From positions 34,263 to 98,262 of the forward strand of contig JANQKS010000056.1 in NCBI GenBank assembly GCA_028281005.1: a DNA stretch of 64,000 nt, in the 5' to 3' direction. The translations under genes were made by a program, and so were the position numbers. Numbering within the stretch: position 1 is the first letter of the stretch; every line of letters begins with the position of its first letter. This document shows, one piece after another, positions 51,600-61,115 of the stretch. The DNA is from Pseudomonadales bacterium (GTDB lineage: Bacteria > Pseudomonadota > Gammaproteobacteria > Pseudomonadales > Azotimanducaceae). Under the pieces are notes generated by a model. That model searched no databases. It saw only the letters and a program-made list of their open reading frames with translations, and was not told the origin of the DNA.

Positions 51600-52141
51600 A
51601 CACCACGCAGCGCAGTCACAAAAGTAGCCACGGCAGAAGCAACAGAAAAACATTGGGCGTGGCGTTGATCCTGAGTATGGCTTTGCCCTTGGCAGCAGGC
51701 TGCACCAATCCAGCGGCTGTGGAAGTCACTGAAGTGCTCAATCACAGCTTGTGCAAAACCCTGCGTAAAGGTGTCACCCAGGTGGCGTTCGAAGATCTGG
51801 CAAACATTCGGGGCTCGCAGTTACTTAGCACCAGCGAGGGCTCCCCGACTACGGCCAGCACCGGTGTAGTGCAAGAGAATTTGCAGGACATGGTGCTGGT
51901 GGCGATATCCAACGGCCCCCAACCTACACCGGGTTACGGTTTTGAGCTCGAGTCTGTGGGCGGTGACAGCACCGAGGTGCTCTTGCAGTACCGCTGGCTC
52001 ACCCCGGCACCGGATGCAGTCATGGTGCAGATGGTGACGTCACCGTGTTCGGTGGTGCAGCTGCGCAGTACCCCCTCCCCCACCGCCGTCAGCGCCTGGC
52101 TAAACGGTGCCCTGCTGGGCAAGCTGGCGCTAACTGAGTAA
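51596..52141 (+). CDS. PrcB-like lipoprotein coupled to the subtilase
   Basis: A 181-residue lipoprotein with lipobox LPLAAGC (Cys 36) and start overlapping the subtilase stop (ATGA). The segment MVLVAISNGPQPTPGYGFELESV, then TSPCSVVQLRSTP, resembles the PrcB C-terminal domain of protease-associated proteins; PrcB stabilises the subtilase-like PrtP of Treponema. Coupling to a subtilase supports a role as stabiliser or inhibitor. Two Cys in the mature part (LNHSLCK, TSPCS) could form a disulfide. Similarity is by eye. Confidence 0.7.
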   Translation: MNTTQRSHKSSHGRSNRKTLGVALILSMALPLAAGCTNPAAVEVTEVLNHSLCKTLRKGVTQVAFEDLANIRGSQLLSTSEGSPTTASTGVVQENLQDMVLVAISNGPQPTPGYGFELESVGGDSTEVLLQYRWLTPAPDAVMVQMVTSPCSVVQLRSTPSPTAVSAWLNGALLGKLALTE

Positions 52142-53143
52142 CGCCAACGCAGCTTCCGCGCGAGTGGTGACGCTCAGTTTGTATTGTTCCAAGTCCATGT
52201 CGCGGTTTTCGCCCATGGCACCCACCAGATAACGCTTGTAGACGCCTTGGCCAATGGCCGCCAAACGCCAATGAGAGAACGCCCGGTAGTAGTCGATGCC
52301 GCTCAGATCGCGGCCAGTGGCTTGCGCATAACGTTCGGTGAGAACTTCGCGCGTGGCAAAACCACCCGCTGCGGTGGGTGTTAAGTCACCTTCCGCTTCG
52401 CCCTGTAAAATCCAAGAATTCAGCAAATACCCCACGTCCGCGAGCGCATCACCCAGGGTGCACAGTTCCCAATCCAACACCGCTTGGATCTGCCCGCCGC
52501 CAACAATCATGTTGCCGAGGCGGTAGTCACCGTGCACGATGCTGGCGCCAATCTGTTGCGGTAAACGTTCAGCCAACAAACGGCTGGTTTCCTCCATGGC
52601 GGGTATTTCGTCGGTTTTCGACGCCTCCCACTGTTTGTTCCAACGTTTCAGTTGGCGTTCGAGATATGCCTCTTTACGGCCAAGATCCCCCAAACCCACG
52701 TCATCCGGATTAATTTTGTGTAGCTCCGCCAACACGTCGACCACATGCAGACTGAGCTGCTCGCGCTCACTTTCGCTCATGGCCGTGGCGGTGTCGGCAT
52801 CGTGCAATACCGGACCGGCCACATAAGCCATGACGTAAAACGGCGCTTCATTAACCGCCAGGTCTTTGCACAAACCGATGGTCTGCGCCACGGGTACCGC
52901 GGAACCGGCCAACGCGGAAATAATCTTGTGCTCGCGCCCCATGTCGTGAGCGCTTTCCAACACGTGCCCCAGCGGTGGGCGCCGTAACACATAGGTGGCT
53001 CCGGTTGTATCCCTTACCGAGAACGTTAGGTTCGAATGTCCGCCGGCAATGAGCTCAAAGGTCAGTGGCGGCTGGACACCTTCAACATGCTGCTCAAACC
53101 AAGCAGTGACATTTTCTGTGTGTATGCCTTCTATTTGTTGCAT
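52130..53143 (-). CDS. APH-type phosphotransferase, acyl-CoA dehydrogenase-associated kind
   Basis: A 337-residue kinase-fold protein of the aminoglycoside phosphotransferase family. The catalytic loop is IVHGDYRLGNMIV near 200 and the metal motif LDWELCTLGD near 222. The PFYVMAYVAG hinge and the GGHSNLTF glycine loop are typical of the FadE-associated branch (ACAD10/11-like), which phosphorylates hydroxyacyl-CoA intermediates in some organisms. No acyl-CoA dehydrogenase is adjacent here. Its stop overlaps the end of the PrcB-like gene by 12 bp on the opposite strand. Confidence 0.85.
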   Translation of the reverse strand: MQQIEGIHTENVTAWFEQHVEGVQPPLTFELIAGGHSNLTFSVRDTTGATYVLRRPPLGHVLESAHDMGREHKIISALAGSAVPVAQTIGLCKDLAVNEAPFYVMAYVAGPVLHDADTATAMSESEREQLSLHVVDVLAELHKINPDDVGLGDLGRKEAYLERQLKRWNKQWEASKTDEIPAMEETSRLLAERLPQQIGASIVHGDYRLGNMIVGGGQIQAVLDWELCTLGDALADVGYLLNSWILQGEAEGDLTPTAAGGFATREVLTERYAQATGRDLSGIDYYRAFSHWRLAAIGQGVYKRYLVGAMGENRDMDLEQYKLSVTTRAEAALALLS

Positions 53144-53196
53144 TTATTTTCCTTATACTTAGTCGGCATTGATGCCTCATCGAGAGTAATCCTAAC

Positions 53197-54870
53197 GTGC
53201 CTGCCGCCTCAACAACACAATTTCCGCACTCCCTAACGCGGATCATCGTTACCGTGTTCGCCACGCTCTGCGTGGTGGCTTGCACAACCGTCGATATCGG
53301 CGGTCCACGTGCTTCCAAAAGTAATCCTGAAGCTGGCATCTTAGCGCTCCCCGGCGGCAAGCAGGTGGCGGTATTGCCAGGAGCGTTGAACTACAGCGGC
53401 GAGGCCACCTACACGTGGCCCAATGGCCGCAGCCGCAGTGGCACGTGGGTGGCCGGAAAGTTAAACGGCATGGGTGCCGAACAGAACAACGGGGAACGGT
53501 ATAGCGGCCAGTGGTTAAACGGCGAACGCCATGGTCACGGCGAGCTGCTATACGCCGACGGTAGTAAATACGTGGGCAACTTTCAAAACGGTTTCGCCGA
53601 CGGTAGAGGTACGTGGACCAGCGACGGCAACATGTATCAGGGCACCTGGCAAGGTGGACGGCGTCACGGCGAGGGTCAATACAACGATGCCGACGGCACT
53701 ATTTATCAAGGGCAATGGCAGGACGGGCAACGCAGCGGTTTTGGTCGGCAACAGTTTGCCAGCGGCGGTATCTATGAAGGTGATTGGCAGCACGACAAGC
53801 CAAACGGCTTTGGGCGTTTTCTGTTTCCAACCGGCGCATTCTACGAAGGCAGCTGGGTGGACGGCACGCGTGACGGTTACGGCAACTGGAGCAGCCCTGC
53901 CAATCTGTCCTACGAGGGCACCTGGCGTAACGATCAACGGACCGGATTTGGTCGTGAATCCCGCCCCGACGGCAGCTTTTACGCCGGTGAATGGTTGGCG
54001 GATGAAAAACACGGCACTGGCCAAGAGCAACATGCCGACAACAGCAGCCATCAGGGCCAGTGGCAGCACAACCAAATTTTTGGCCCCGGTGAACGAACCA
54101 ATCGAACCGGTATCCGCATTAGCGGCAACTGGCGCGACAACAGCATTACCCAAGGCACCTTGACGTTGCCATCCGGCGCGCAATACGAAGGTGCGCTGTT
54201 TAGCGCTGACGGCAAACAAATTGCTTCAACGTTACTACAGTGGATCACACAGCAAGCCCAACAACAGGACGCACACGCGCAGTATTTTCTGGCCAGTGCC
54301 TACCTGGATTTTGAAGAGCCGACCCCCGACCAGGCAGCAGCCTTGGTGTGGATGCGCAAAGCGGCCGCAGCGGACATGGCCGAGGCGCAATATCGTTTGG
54401 CGGTGTTGCTGATGGAACAGGATCGTCAAACCGCACTGCAATGGATGCAGCAAGCAGCCGATCAACGGCATCGCAACGCCAACGAAGTAATGGGTGAATA
54501 CCACCACACCGGCAAGCACTTAGAACAAAATCATCAAGCAGCGATCACGCACTACGAGATAGCGGCCAAGCTGGGCAGCGTGATTGCCACCAACAATTTG
54601 GCCTGGTTGTTAGCCACGACCGGCAATGAGCGCTTGGCCGACCCACAACGCGCCGTCGATTTGATTCAACCCTTTGTGTTGTATCTAGGGAATTGGCAGC
54701 ATCTGGATACGCTGGCGGCGGCACATGCACGGCTCGGTGACACCGCTCGTGCGGAGCGTATGCAGCAGCAAGCGTTGATCCAGGCACGCAGTTTGGCCAG
54801 TGAGGCTGTGCTTGACGAAATGTCCGCGCGCTTGGACTTATACAGTAGCGAACAGGCTTACATCGAATGA
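53197..54870 (+). CDS. Lipoprotein with about eleven MORN repeats and Sel1/TPR-like repeats
   Basis: A 557-residue protein, GTG start, with lipobox LCVVACTT (Cys about 29). From about 65 to 335 come MORN repeats of roughly 23 residues, e.g. YSGQWLNGERHGHGELLYAD, YQGTWQGGRRHGEGQYNDAD and YEGDWQHDKPNGFGRFLF; one or two at the end are degenerate. From about 365 to 500 Sel1-like helical repeats follow (YFLASAYLDF, MRKAAAADMAEAQYRLAVLL, ITHYEIAAKLGSVIATNNLA). A membrane-anchored scaffold in the periplasm or on the surface is inferred. Function is unknown. Confidence 0.82.
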   Translation: MPAASTTQFPHSLTRIIVTVFATLCVVACTTVDIGGPRASKSNPEAGILALPGGKQVAVLPGALNYSGEATYTWPNGRSRSGTWVAGKLNGMGAEQNNGERYSGQWLNGERHGHGELLYADGSKYVGNFQNGFADGRGTWTSDGNMYQGTWQGGRRHGEGQYNDADGTIYQGQWQDGQRSGFGRQQFASGGIYEGDWQHDKPNGFGRFLFPTGAFYEGSWVDGTRDGYGNWSSPANLSYEGTWRNDQRTGFGRESRPDGSFYAGEWLADEKHGTGQEQHADNSSHQGQWQHNQIFGPGERTNRTGIRISGNWRDNSITQGTLTLPSGAQYEGALFSADGKQIASTLLQWITQQAQQQDAHAQYFLASAYLDFEEPTPDQAAALVWMRKAAAADMAEAQYRLAVLLMEQDRQTALQWMQQAADQRHRNANEVMGEYHHTGKHLEQNHQAAITHYEIAAKLGSVIATNNLAWLLATTGNERLADPQRAVDLIQPFVLYLGNWQHLDTLAAAHARLGDTARAERMQQQALIQARSLASEAVLDEMSARLDLYSSEQAYIE

Positions 54871-54871
54871 T

Positions 54872-54926
54872 TAGATTTAGGGTGCCTCTGAATAAGTATC
54901 AAAAGCTCAGAGGCAATCTAGTTTTT
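54872..54926 (+). terminator. Rho-independent terminator-like hairpin after the MORN gene
   Basis: GCCTCTGA (54884-54891) pairs with TCAGAGGC (54907-54914), and TAGATT (54872-54877) with AATCTA (54915-54920), leaving a six-base bulge. GTTTTT follows. The right arm overlaps the stop of the convergent diguanylate cyclase gene. Confidence 0.6.
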
Positions 54927-55761
54927 GGGGTAGCTCAGTCTCTTGAGGCGCTTGAGACTGTTCAACAGCTGCGGACGTTGATCGCAGCTGGTGCGTGGTT
55001 GTCCCCGCCGTGCAGCGGTCGCGGCCGTTAGCTTTGCTCTGATACAACAGTTCATCCGCTTTTTGCACCATGGCCGCTAGGCTGGATTGGCTGCTTTCGC
55101 AGGTTAAACAACCCGCACTGATGGTGACGCGCAGGTCGTCTCCATCGGCAATCACGACCGGATTACCGGCCACCGCTTCACGTAAACGGTCAACCAATGC
55201 CAGCGCTCCACCGGCAGAAGTGTGAGGCAGCAACAAGATGAACTCCTCTCCGCCGAAACGACCAAGCACATCCGATTGGCGTATCACGCTGTGCATCACT
55301 TCAATACTGCGTATAAGGACTTCATCCCCCACATGATGACCGTGCTGGTCGTTTACCACTTTAAAGTTATCAAAGTCTATCAACACCACCGTGGTGGGAT
55401 ATTGATGGCGCGCCGCCAACACCAATTCACGCTCAGCCACCTCCAGAAAACGGCGCCGGTTAAGCGTTTTAGTGAGGGAATCCGTTTCGCTTAACGCCGC
55501 CAACCGTTCGTTTGCGGCGCGCAGCTCATAGAGCAAACGCAGATTGACGAAACAGGCGCCGGGTACAATGAGTGCCGGCGTAACAGTGGCCACAAACAAG
55601 GCCAGCGGTGTGGGTGTGGTACCTTCCACTAAGTAGATGCACCCTGTGGTGACCAACAAAGACACCAACACGACAAGTAAGGTTACCCAGACCGAAGCGC
55701 ATATTGCGCGCACGGTTTCCGCACTCATGCGTGGTGGGTGGCTTAGCTGCGGCATTGGCAA
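54907..55761 (-). CDS. Membrane-bound diguanylate cyclase
   Basis: A 284-residue protein with two N-terminal membrane helices (residues 20-47 and 52-72) and a GGDEF domain at about 95-255. The active site reads GGEEF, a functional variant. The inhibitory I-site RxxD is present as RQSD five residues before it. It makes c-di-GMP from two GTP. The sensory part is only the membrane region, so no extracellular ligand domain is seen. It stands alone. Confidence 0.9.
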   Translation of the reverse strand: MPMPQLSHPPRMSAETVRAICASVWVTLLVVLVSLLVTTGCIYLVEGTTPTPLALFVATVTPALIVPGACFVNLRLLYELRAANERLAALSETDSLTKTLNRRRFLEVAERELVLAARHQYPTTVVLIDFDNFKVVNDQHGHHVGDEVLIRSIEVMHSVIRQSDVLGRFGGEEFILLLPHTSAGGALALVDRLREAVAGNPVVIADGDDLRVTISAGCLTCESSQSSLAAMVQKADELLYQSKANGRDRCTAGTTTHQLRSTSAAVEQSQAPQETELPQKLDCL

Positions 55762-55905
55762 TCCTTCGACTCGGTTGCGGCATCAGGTCTCTGCTATCGA
55801 GTACCAGCTTAACCAACGCCCAGGCCAAAAAACGTGTTGTCCTGCGCCTCTGGGTGATGTCCTCAAGGGCATACCGTATAACCAGGCGTTGAAACGTGAA
55901 CTACC

Positions 55906-56364
55906 TCACACATTTTCATTGCTGGGCGGCACGGCCGGGTGACTGGTGGGCTGGTGATTGTTGGTCTGATGCAACAACACCCGGCCATAAGTGATGGTGG
56001 CGGACCAAGCAATCAGCGATAACCCCACTAAAGCTTCTGAGCCCGTCAACATATGTAAACCGTGGTCCGGAATGACATCGCCAAAACCGAGGGTGGTATA
56101 GACCACCGCCGAGTAATAAACATGGTCGAGGAAACTGCTGGCGCCTTGCAGTTCCCCTACGCCGACCTTGGCGCAAATGAAATAAACCAAACCGTACAAC
56201 CAGATTTCTATAACGTGGGCAAACAACAAACCGGTCCAGGTAGCTAACAATGACAGTCGTGCGCTACGCAACGCGCTGGCCAATCGTTCTATCAACAGCA
56301 CCGCTTCAAAATGCAAAAAGATGCACACCAGCGCCATTACCAGCGCCAACATAATATCGACCAT
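55906..56364 (-). CDS. Two-pore-helix ion channel (potassium channel-like)
   Basis: A 152-residue membrane protein with about four hydrophobic segments. The potassium-filter-like TTLGFGDV lies near 105 in VYYSAVVYTTLGFGDVIPDH, an Ion_trans_2 signature with Leu and Phe instead of the usual Val and Tyr. No RCK or cyclic-nucleotide domain is attached. The Met at 56364 is chosen because the upstream one would nearly abut the divergent nfeD start. Ion selectivity is uncertain because of the filter changes. Confidence 0.75.
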   Translation of the reverse strand: MVDIMLALVMALVCIFLHFEAVLLIERLASALRSARLSLLATWTGLLFAHVIEIWLYGLVYFICAKVGVGELQGASSFLDHVYYSAVVYTTLGFGDVIPDHGLHMLTGSEALVGLSLIAWSATITYGRVLLHQTNNHQPTSHPAVPPSNENV

Positions 56365-56424
56365 ATCGCCGGGCCTCACCGCCAAAGTTCGCAATGAGAC
56401 TAACTTTAGCAGTAAGATCAAGGG

Positions 56425-57849
56425 ATGCGAGAGCTATCCAAAGGTCTGTGCCTGATCCTCTGTTTGGTGTGGGTGTATACCTGGGCAGCAAGCCCTTCAG
56501 GCGGGGCACAAACCGCCAATTCAGGCGCAGCAGCAGCCGACAATATTGTGCTCGTCGATCTGGAAGGGCCAGTGGGCCCAGCCAGCGTCGACCTTGTTAT
56601 ACGCACCATTGAAGACGCCAACACACGCGGGTTGCAGGCCGTCATCGTGCGCCTGGATACGCCAGGGGGGTTAGACAAGGCCATGCGCGAGCTGGTGCAG
56701 GTGATTCTTGCCAGCGATGTGCCGATCATCACCTACGTGGCACCTAACGGTGCACGCGCCGCCAGCGCCGGCACCTATATCGCCTACGCCAGCCACATCG
56801 CCGCCATGGCACCGGCCACCAACATCGGCTCTTCGACTCCGGTGAGCATCGCACCACAGGGATTACCCAGCGGTCCCGGGCGCCAACCCCCCAACCTGGA
56901 TCCTGACAACGAGGACAGCGACGGCAAACCTGCAGCGGCTCCACCCGGCGATGCCATGAGCCGCAAGGTGGTCAATGACGCGGTCGCCTATTTACAGTCT
57001 TTGGCTGAACTGCGGGGCCGCAACATCGAGTGGGCTGAGCGCACTGTACGCGAGGGCGCCAATTTGCGCGCTTCGGAAGCGTTAGCCCAGAATGTGATCG
57101 ACCTGATTGCAGAAGATCTAGGCGAACTGTTACAAGCCGTGGATGGCCGCACCGTAGAAACCCATGCGGGCGCAAAAACGTTAAACACCGCTGGTGCGGT
57201 CGTCACTGTTGTCGAATCCGATTGGCGTCACGATTTGCTGGAAACCATTACCGATCCGAGCATTGCCTACGGTCTGCTGATTATTGGTATCTACGCCTTG
57301 ATCCTGGAGTTTTACAACCCGGGCATGATCGTTCCCGCGGTAGCCGGCATTATCATGATCCTGCTGGGCGCCTATGGCTTACAACTGTTACCGGTCAACT
57401 ACGCCGGCGTCGCCTTGGTCCTGTTAGGTGTGGCCTTGATGATCGTAGAGGTGGTGACCCCCACACTCGGAATATTAGGGGTCGGCGGATTGGTGGCCTT
57501 TGTGTTGGGCTCCATGATTATGTTTGACAGCGAAGTACCCGGCCTGGAATTGCCGCTCAGCCTCATCGCCGCATTTACCGCGGCCACGGGTTTAACCGTA
57601 TTTTTTGTGGTGGGCATGGCGGTGCGCGCACGGCGACAAAAAGTGGTCAGCGGCGTTGAAGCCATGATCGGCGGTTCAGGCGAAGCCCTGCGCACGTTCG
57701 AAAAAAATCATGATCACAGCTACCACGGTGACGTGCGCGCCTTTGGTGAAATCTGGCAAGCGCGCAGCCACCATCCTATCGCCGCCGGCGACAAGGTCCA
57801 TGTAGAAGCAGTCGACGGCCTGGTGTTACAAGTGAGTGAGGAGAAATAG
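56425..57849 (+). CDS. NfeD-family membrane serine protease (long form)
   Basis: A 474-residue protein with signal segment ([14 protein letters not shown]), then a ClpP-class protease domain with RLDTPGGL and the putative nucleophile Ser in [13 protein letters not shown]. Four membrane helices lie at about 275-400, and an OB-fold NfeD domain closes it (GSGEALRTF to [16 protein letters not shown]). In archaea and bacteria the long form cleaves stomatin. It is 2 bp before the slipin gene, the standard pairing. Confidence 0.9.
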   Translation: MRELSKGLCLILCLVWVYTWAASPSGGAQTANSGAAAADNIVLVDLEGPVGPASVDLVIRTIEDANTRGLQAVIVRLDTPGGLDKAMRELVQVILASDVPIITYVAPNGARAASAGTYIAYASHIAAMAPATNIGSSTPVSIAPQGLPSGPGRQPPNLDPDNEDSDGKPAAAPPGDAMSRKVVNDAVAYLQSLAELRGRNIEWAERTVREGANLRASEALAQNVIDLIAEDLGELLQAVDGRTVETHAGAKTLNTAGAVVTVVESDWRHDLLETITDPSIAYGLLIIGIYALILEFYNPGMIVPAVAGIIMILLGAYGLQLLPVNYAGVALVLLGVALMIVEVVTPTLGILGVGGLVAFVLGSMIMFDSEVPGLELPLSLIAAFTAATGLTVFFVVGMAVRARRQKVVSGVEAMIGGSGEALRTFEKNHDHSYHGDVRAFGEIWQARSHHPIAAGDKVHVEAVDGLVLQVSEEK

Positions 57850-57851
57850 AC

Positions 57852-58619
57852 ATGGAAATATTCACAGTTGTGATGCTGCTGCTGGTGGTGGCGTTGCTGG
57901 CATCCGCATTTCGCATCCTACGCGAGTACGAACGCGGTGTGGTGTTTATGCTGGGGCGTTTCTATAAAGTGAAAGGCCCAGGGCTGATCCTCATCATTCC
58001 GGTGCTGCAACAAATGGTGCGGGTGGATCTACGCACCCTGGTGGCGGACATCCCCTCGCAGGACCTCATAACCAAGGACAATGTATCGGTGAAAGTGAAT
58101 GCGGTGCTGTACTACCGGGTGGTGGATTCCGAACGCGCCATTATAAACGTGGAGAACTTTATGGAAGCTACAGGCCAGCTGGCGCAAACCACCTTACGTT
58201 CGGTGTTAGGACAACATGAGTTGGATGAGTTGTTAGCCGAGCGTGAGCGCCTTAATCAAGACATCCAAGCCATTCTTGACCAGCAGACCGACCAATGGGG
58301 TATCAAAGTCTCCAACGTGGAAATCAAACACGTGGACATCGATGAAAGTATGATCCGCGCCATCGCCAAACAGGCGGAAGCAGAACGCGAGCGCCGCGCC
58401 AAAATTATCCATGCCGACGGTGAACAACAGGCCGCCAGCAAACTGGTGGAGGCGGCTGAGCAGTTGTCGACGCAGTCAGCGGCCATACAGCTGCGCTACC
58501 TGCAGACACTCACCGAGATTGCCGGGGAGAAGAGCTCCACCATCGTCTTTCCGATACCGATGTCCGTCCTGGAGGGCTTAGAGCGGTTAGCAGCGGACAC
58601 CACCAGCAATAACCGTTAA
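57852..58619 (+). CDS. Slipin / stomatin-like protein (SPFH domain)
   Basis: A 255-residue SPFH protein with one N-terminal helix ([15 protein letters not shown]), the opening [20 protein letters not shown] and a C-terminal coiled coil ([20 protein letters not shown]). It forms membrane microdomain rings and is a partner and substrate of the NfeD protease just upstream. Complete. Confidence 0.93.
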   Translation: MEIFTVVMLLLVVALLASAFRILREYERGVVFMLGRFYKVKGPGLILIIPVLQQMVRVDLRTLVADIPSQDLITKDNVSVKVNAVLYYRVVDSERAIINVENFMEATGQLAQTTLRSVLGQHELDELLAERERLNQDIQAILDQQTDQWGIKVSNVEIKHVDIDESMIRAIAKQAEAERERRAKIIHADGEQQAASKLVEAAEQLSTQSAAIQLRYLQTLTEIAGEKSSTIVFPIPMSVLEGLERLAADTTSNNR

Positions 58620-58629
58620 CTTCCAACCA

Positions 58630-59361
58630 ATGCGCTCCGCCGCTTTGCCTTGGGTAATTTCCGTATTGCTGTACGCCAGCACGGCTCACGCCGGGCAAGC
58701 AACCGTGGCGGTGGCCACCAACTTCAAGATTCCGGCGCAAGCGCTCATTGACTTGTTTCACCAACAACAACCGCAGCACCGCATCCGTTTGGTCAGCGGC
58801 TCAACAGGTAAGCTGTTTACACAGATCATGCACGGTGCGCCATTTGATGTTTTTCTGGCCGCGGATGTCGAGCGACCTGCACGGCTGGAATCCAACGGCA
58901 CCGCGGTTGTGGGGACACGGCGCACCTACGCAGTCGGACAATTGGCATTGCTGGGGCAGGCACCAACCTTTGAGCACACCCTCAAAGGAGAAATTGACTC
59001 ATTGGCCATGGCCAACCCTCAGCTTGCCCCATACGGCCTAGCGGCCCAACAAACGCTGGCGGAACTAGGCGTTGAGATCGGTCCAAGGGTCAAAGTGGTC
59101 TATGGAGAAAACGTCGGCCAGGCCTACGCCATGGTGGCCAGCGGCAACGCGGAACTTGGGCTCATCGCAAGATCCATGTTGCAACCCAGCGATCGAGCGT
59201 GGCTGGTGCCAAGCCATTTACATACCCCCATCCGTCAGCAGCTGGTGCTGCTGCAACGGGCAGCAGACAATGACACTGCTCTGGCCTTCTTGGCTTATCT
59301 CAACGGCGCGGATGCCAGCGCCGCCATCGAAGCTTTTGGCTATCTGATAGAAACGTCTTGA
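58630..59361 (+). CDS. modA: Molybdate ABC transporter, periplasmic binding protein
   Basis: A 243-residue protein with signal peptide (WVISVLLYASTAHA). The ModA opening VAVATNFKIPAQALIDLF, LVSGSTGKLFTQI for oxyanion contacts and GAPFDVFLAADVERP are present, followed by LGQAPTFEH. It binds molybdate or tungstate and delivers it to ModBC. It begins 10 bp after the slipin stop, and its stop overlaps modB (TTGA). Confidence 0.92.
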   Translation: MRSAALPWVISVLLYASTAHAGQATVAVATNFKIPAQALIDLFHQQQPQHRIRLVSGSTGKLFTQIMHGAPFDVFLAADVERPARLESNGTAVVGTRRTYAVGQLALLGQAPTFEHTLKGEIDSLAMANPQLAPYGLAAQQTLAELGVEIGPRVKVVYGENVGQAYAMVASGNAELGLIARSMLQPSDRAWLVPSHLHTPIRQQLVLLQRAADNDTALAFLAYLNGADASAAIEAFGYLIETS

Positions 59362-60029
59362 TTGAGTGGCCTGCCATTATCCTGACTCTGCAGTTGGCGG
59401 CGGTGACCACCATCATTCTGCTGCTGCTGGGTACGCCGCTGGCCTGGTGGCTGGCCAACAGCCGTGGCGCCTGGCATTCCACGGTCGCAGCGGTCACCGC
59501 CATGCCCCTGGTACTGCCGCCGACCGTGCTGGGATTTTATATGTTGCTGTTGTTCAGTCCCGATGCGCCCATCGGCGCGGCCTGGCTGACGGTCACCGGC
59601 GATACCCTCACCTTTAGTTTCAGCGGCTTGGTATTGGCTTCCTGTGTTTATTCGCTGCCGTTTATGGTGCAGCCGCTGCAAGCTGCCTTTGAGACTTTAG
59701 GCCGCGCTCCGCTGGAAGCCGCCGCCAGTTTACGCGCAAGCCCACTGGACAGTTTTTTTAGCGTGGTCATACCCCAGTGTCGGCGCGGTTTTCTCACCAC
59801 CACGGTGCTCACCTTCGCACATACGATCGGCGAATTTGGCGTGGTACTGATGGTCGGCGGCAACATACCAGAGCGTACGCGGGTGATCTCCATTGCCATC
59901 TACGAACATGTGGAGACGCTCAATTACGCCCAGGCCCACGCGCTGTCCGGATTGTTGCTGGTGTTTTCATTTATTGTGTTGCTGGTGGTATACGCTGGCA
60001 ACAAGCGTGCTCCCGTGCGGGTGATGTAG
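59358..60029 (+). CDS. modB: Molybdate ABC transporter permease
   Basis: A 223-residue inner-membrane permease with five or six helices, TTG start overlapping the modA stop. The EAA-type loop reads EAAASLRASPLDSFFSVVIPQ, and HTIGEFGVVLMVGGNIPERT is a ModB signature. It forms the channel for molybdate. Confidence 0.92.
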   Translation: MIEWPAIILTLQLAAVTTIILLLLGTPLAWWLANSRGAWHSTVAAVTAMPLVLPPTVLGFYMLLLFSPDAPIGAAWLTVTGDTLTFSFSGLVLASCVYSLPFMVQPLQAAFETLGRAPLEAAASLRASPLDSFFSVVIPQCRRGFLTTTVLTFAHTIGEFGVVLMVGGNIPERTRVISIAIYEHVETLNYAQAHALSGLLLVFSFIVLLVVYAGNKRAPVRVM

Positions 60030-61115
60030 GTGTTAAGCCTCAACATACATGCCGAGATCGAGGCCTTCACCCTCCAGGTGCAATGCGATTTCCCGGCCGA
60101 CGGCATCAGCGCAGTATTTGGGCGCAGCGGCAGCGGTAAAAGCACGTTGCTGCGTTGCATAGCTGGTTTTCAAACCTGCCAGGGTATCATCCGTTTTGGT
60201 GACGAAGTTTGGGTGGACAGCCAACAGGGTACAAACCTGCCTGCCCATGGCCGTCCCGTGGGGTATGTATTTCAGGATGCACGTCTTTTCAACCATTTGG
60301 ACGTCGCCGGTAATTTGCGCTTCGCCACTAAGCGAGCCGCCGCACCTGCGGCAATCGATTTACCCACGGTGGTTGACACACTTGCGTTAGGAGACTTGTT
60401 GCACCGACAGACCGAAAACCTGTCCGGCGGTGAACGTCAACGCGTCGCCCTGGCCCGCACCCTGCTGTGCCAACCTCAGTTGCTTTTGCTGGACGAACCT
60501 TTGTCTGCCTTGGATCTCAGGCGCAAAGGCGAGCTGTTGCCGTATATCCGCTCCACCTGTGAGCGATTCCAGATTCCAGCGCTATTTGTCAGCCACGCCA
60601 TCGACGAAGTTGCCCAGCTCGCGGCGCACACTATGGTTTTAGAAACCGGGAGCGTACAGACGGCGGGCCCCACTTTGGACGTACTGGAGCACCCGAACCT
60701 GCAAGAGCTTACCGGCCGGGAGGAATCCGGCGCTGTCTTGAGCGGCCATGTAGCCGCTTTTGATGAGACTTATCAGTTGGCGCATATCCGCTGCGCTGCG
60801 CAGGACTTGGTTGTCCCTACGCTGCAAGCCCCAGCTGCGGATGCCCCGGTACGCCTGTTTGTGCGTGCCAGAGACGTCAGCGTGGCCACTTCACCCCCGC
60901 AAAACACCAGCGTCCGCAACGTACTCCAGGGCCGTTTACACGCCGTCGGGGTCGACCCTAGCACCCCTTTCGCAGAGTTGGTCATCGATGTGGGCGAGCA
61001 ACTCCTGCATGCCCGCGTCACCCGAGCAGCGGTGGCGGAGTTGGGTTTGTCGGAAAACGATGTTATCTATGCACTCATCAAATCAGTTAGCTTCGATCAA
61101 GGAGGCTCAGCATGA
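60030..61115 (+). CDS. modC: Molybdate ABC transporter ATP-binding protein
   Basis: A 361-residue ATPase, GTG start on the base after the modB stop. Walker A is FGRSGSGKST, the signature NLSGGERQR and Walker B LLLLDEPLSALD; a C-terminal TOBE/MopII-type domain (about 290-355, RVTRAAVAELGLSENDVIYA) binds molybdate for regulation. It powers ModAB. No ModE regulator gene is in the window. Confidence 0.92.
   Translation: MLSLNIHAEIEAFTLQVQCDFPADGISAVFGRSGSGKSTLLRCIAGFQTCQGIIRFGDEVWVDSQQGTNLPAHGRPVGYVFQDARLFNHLDVAGNLRFATKRAAAPAAIDLPTVVDTLALGDLLHRQTENLSGGERQRVALARTLLCQPQLLLLDEPLSALDLRRKGELLPYIRSTCERFQIPALFVSHAIDEVAQLAAHTMVLETGSVQTAGPTLDVLEHPNLQELTGREESGAVLSGHVAAFDETYQLAHIRCAAQDLVVPTLQAPAADAPVRLFVRARDVSVATSPPQNTSVRNVLQGRLHAVGVDPSTPFAELVIDVGEQLLHARVTRAAVAELGLSENDVIYALIKSVSFDQGGSA

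Noticed and set aside
53531..54219. Long open frames on both strands inside the MORN repeat gene
   Set aside because: They mirror the repeat periodicity of the MORN coding frame and have no ribosome site or recognisable domain; shadows of the real gene.
58610..58635. AACCAAT before modA as a fifth operator site
   Set aside because: Only the right half matches; the ATTGA half and spacing are absent.
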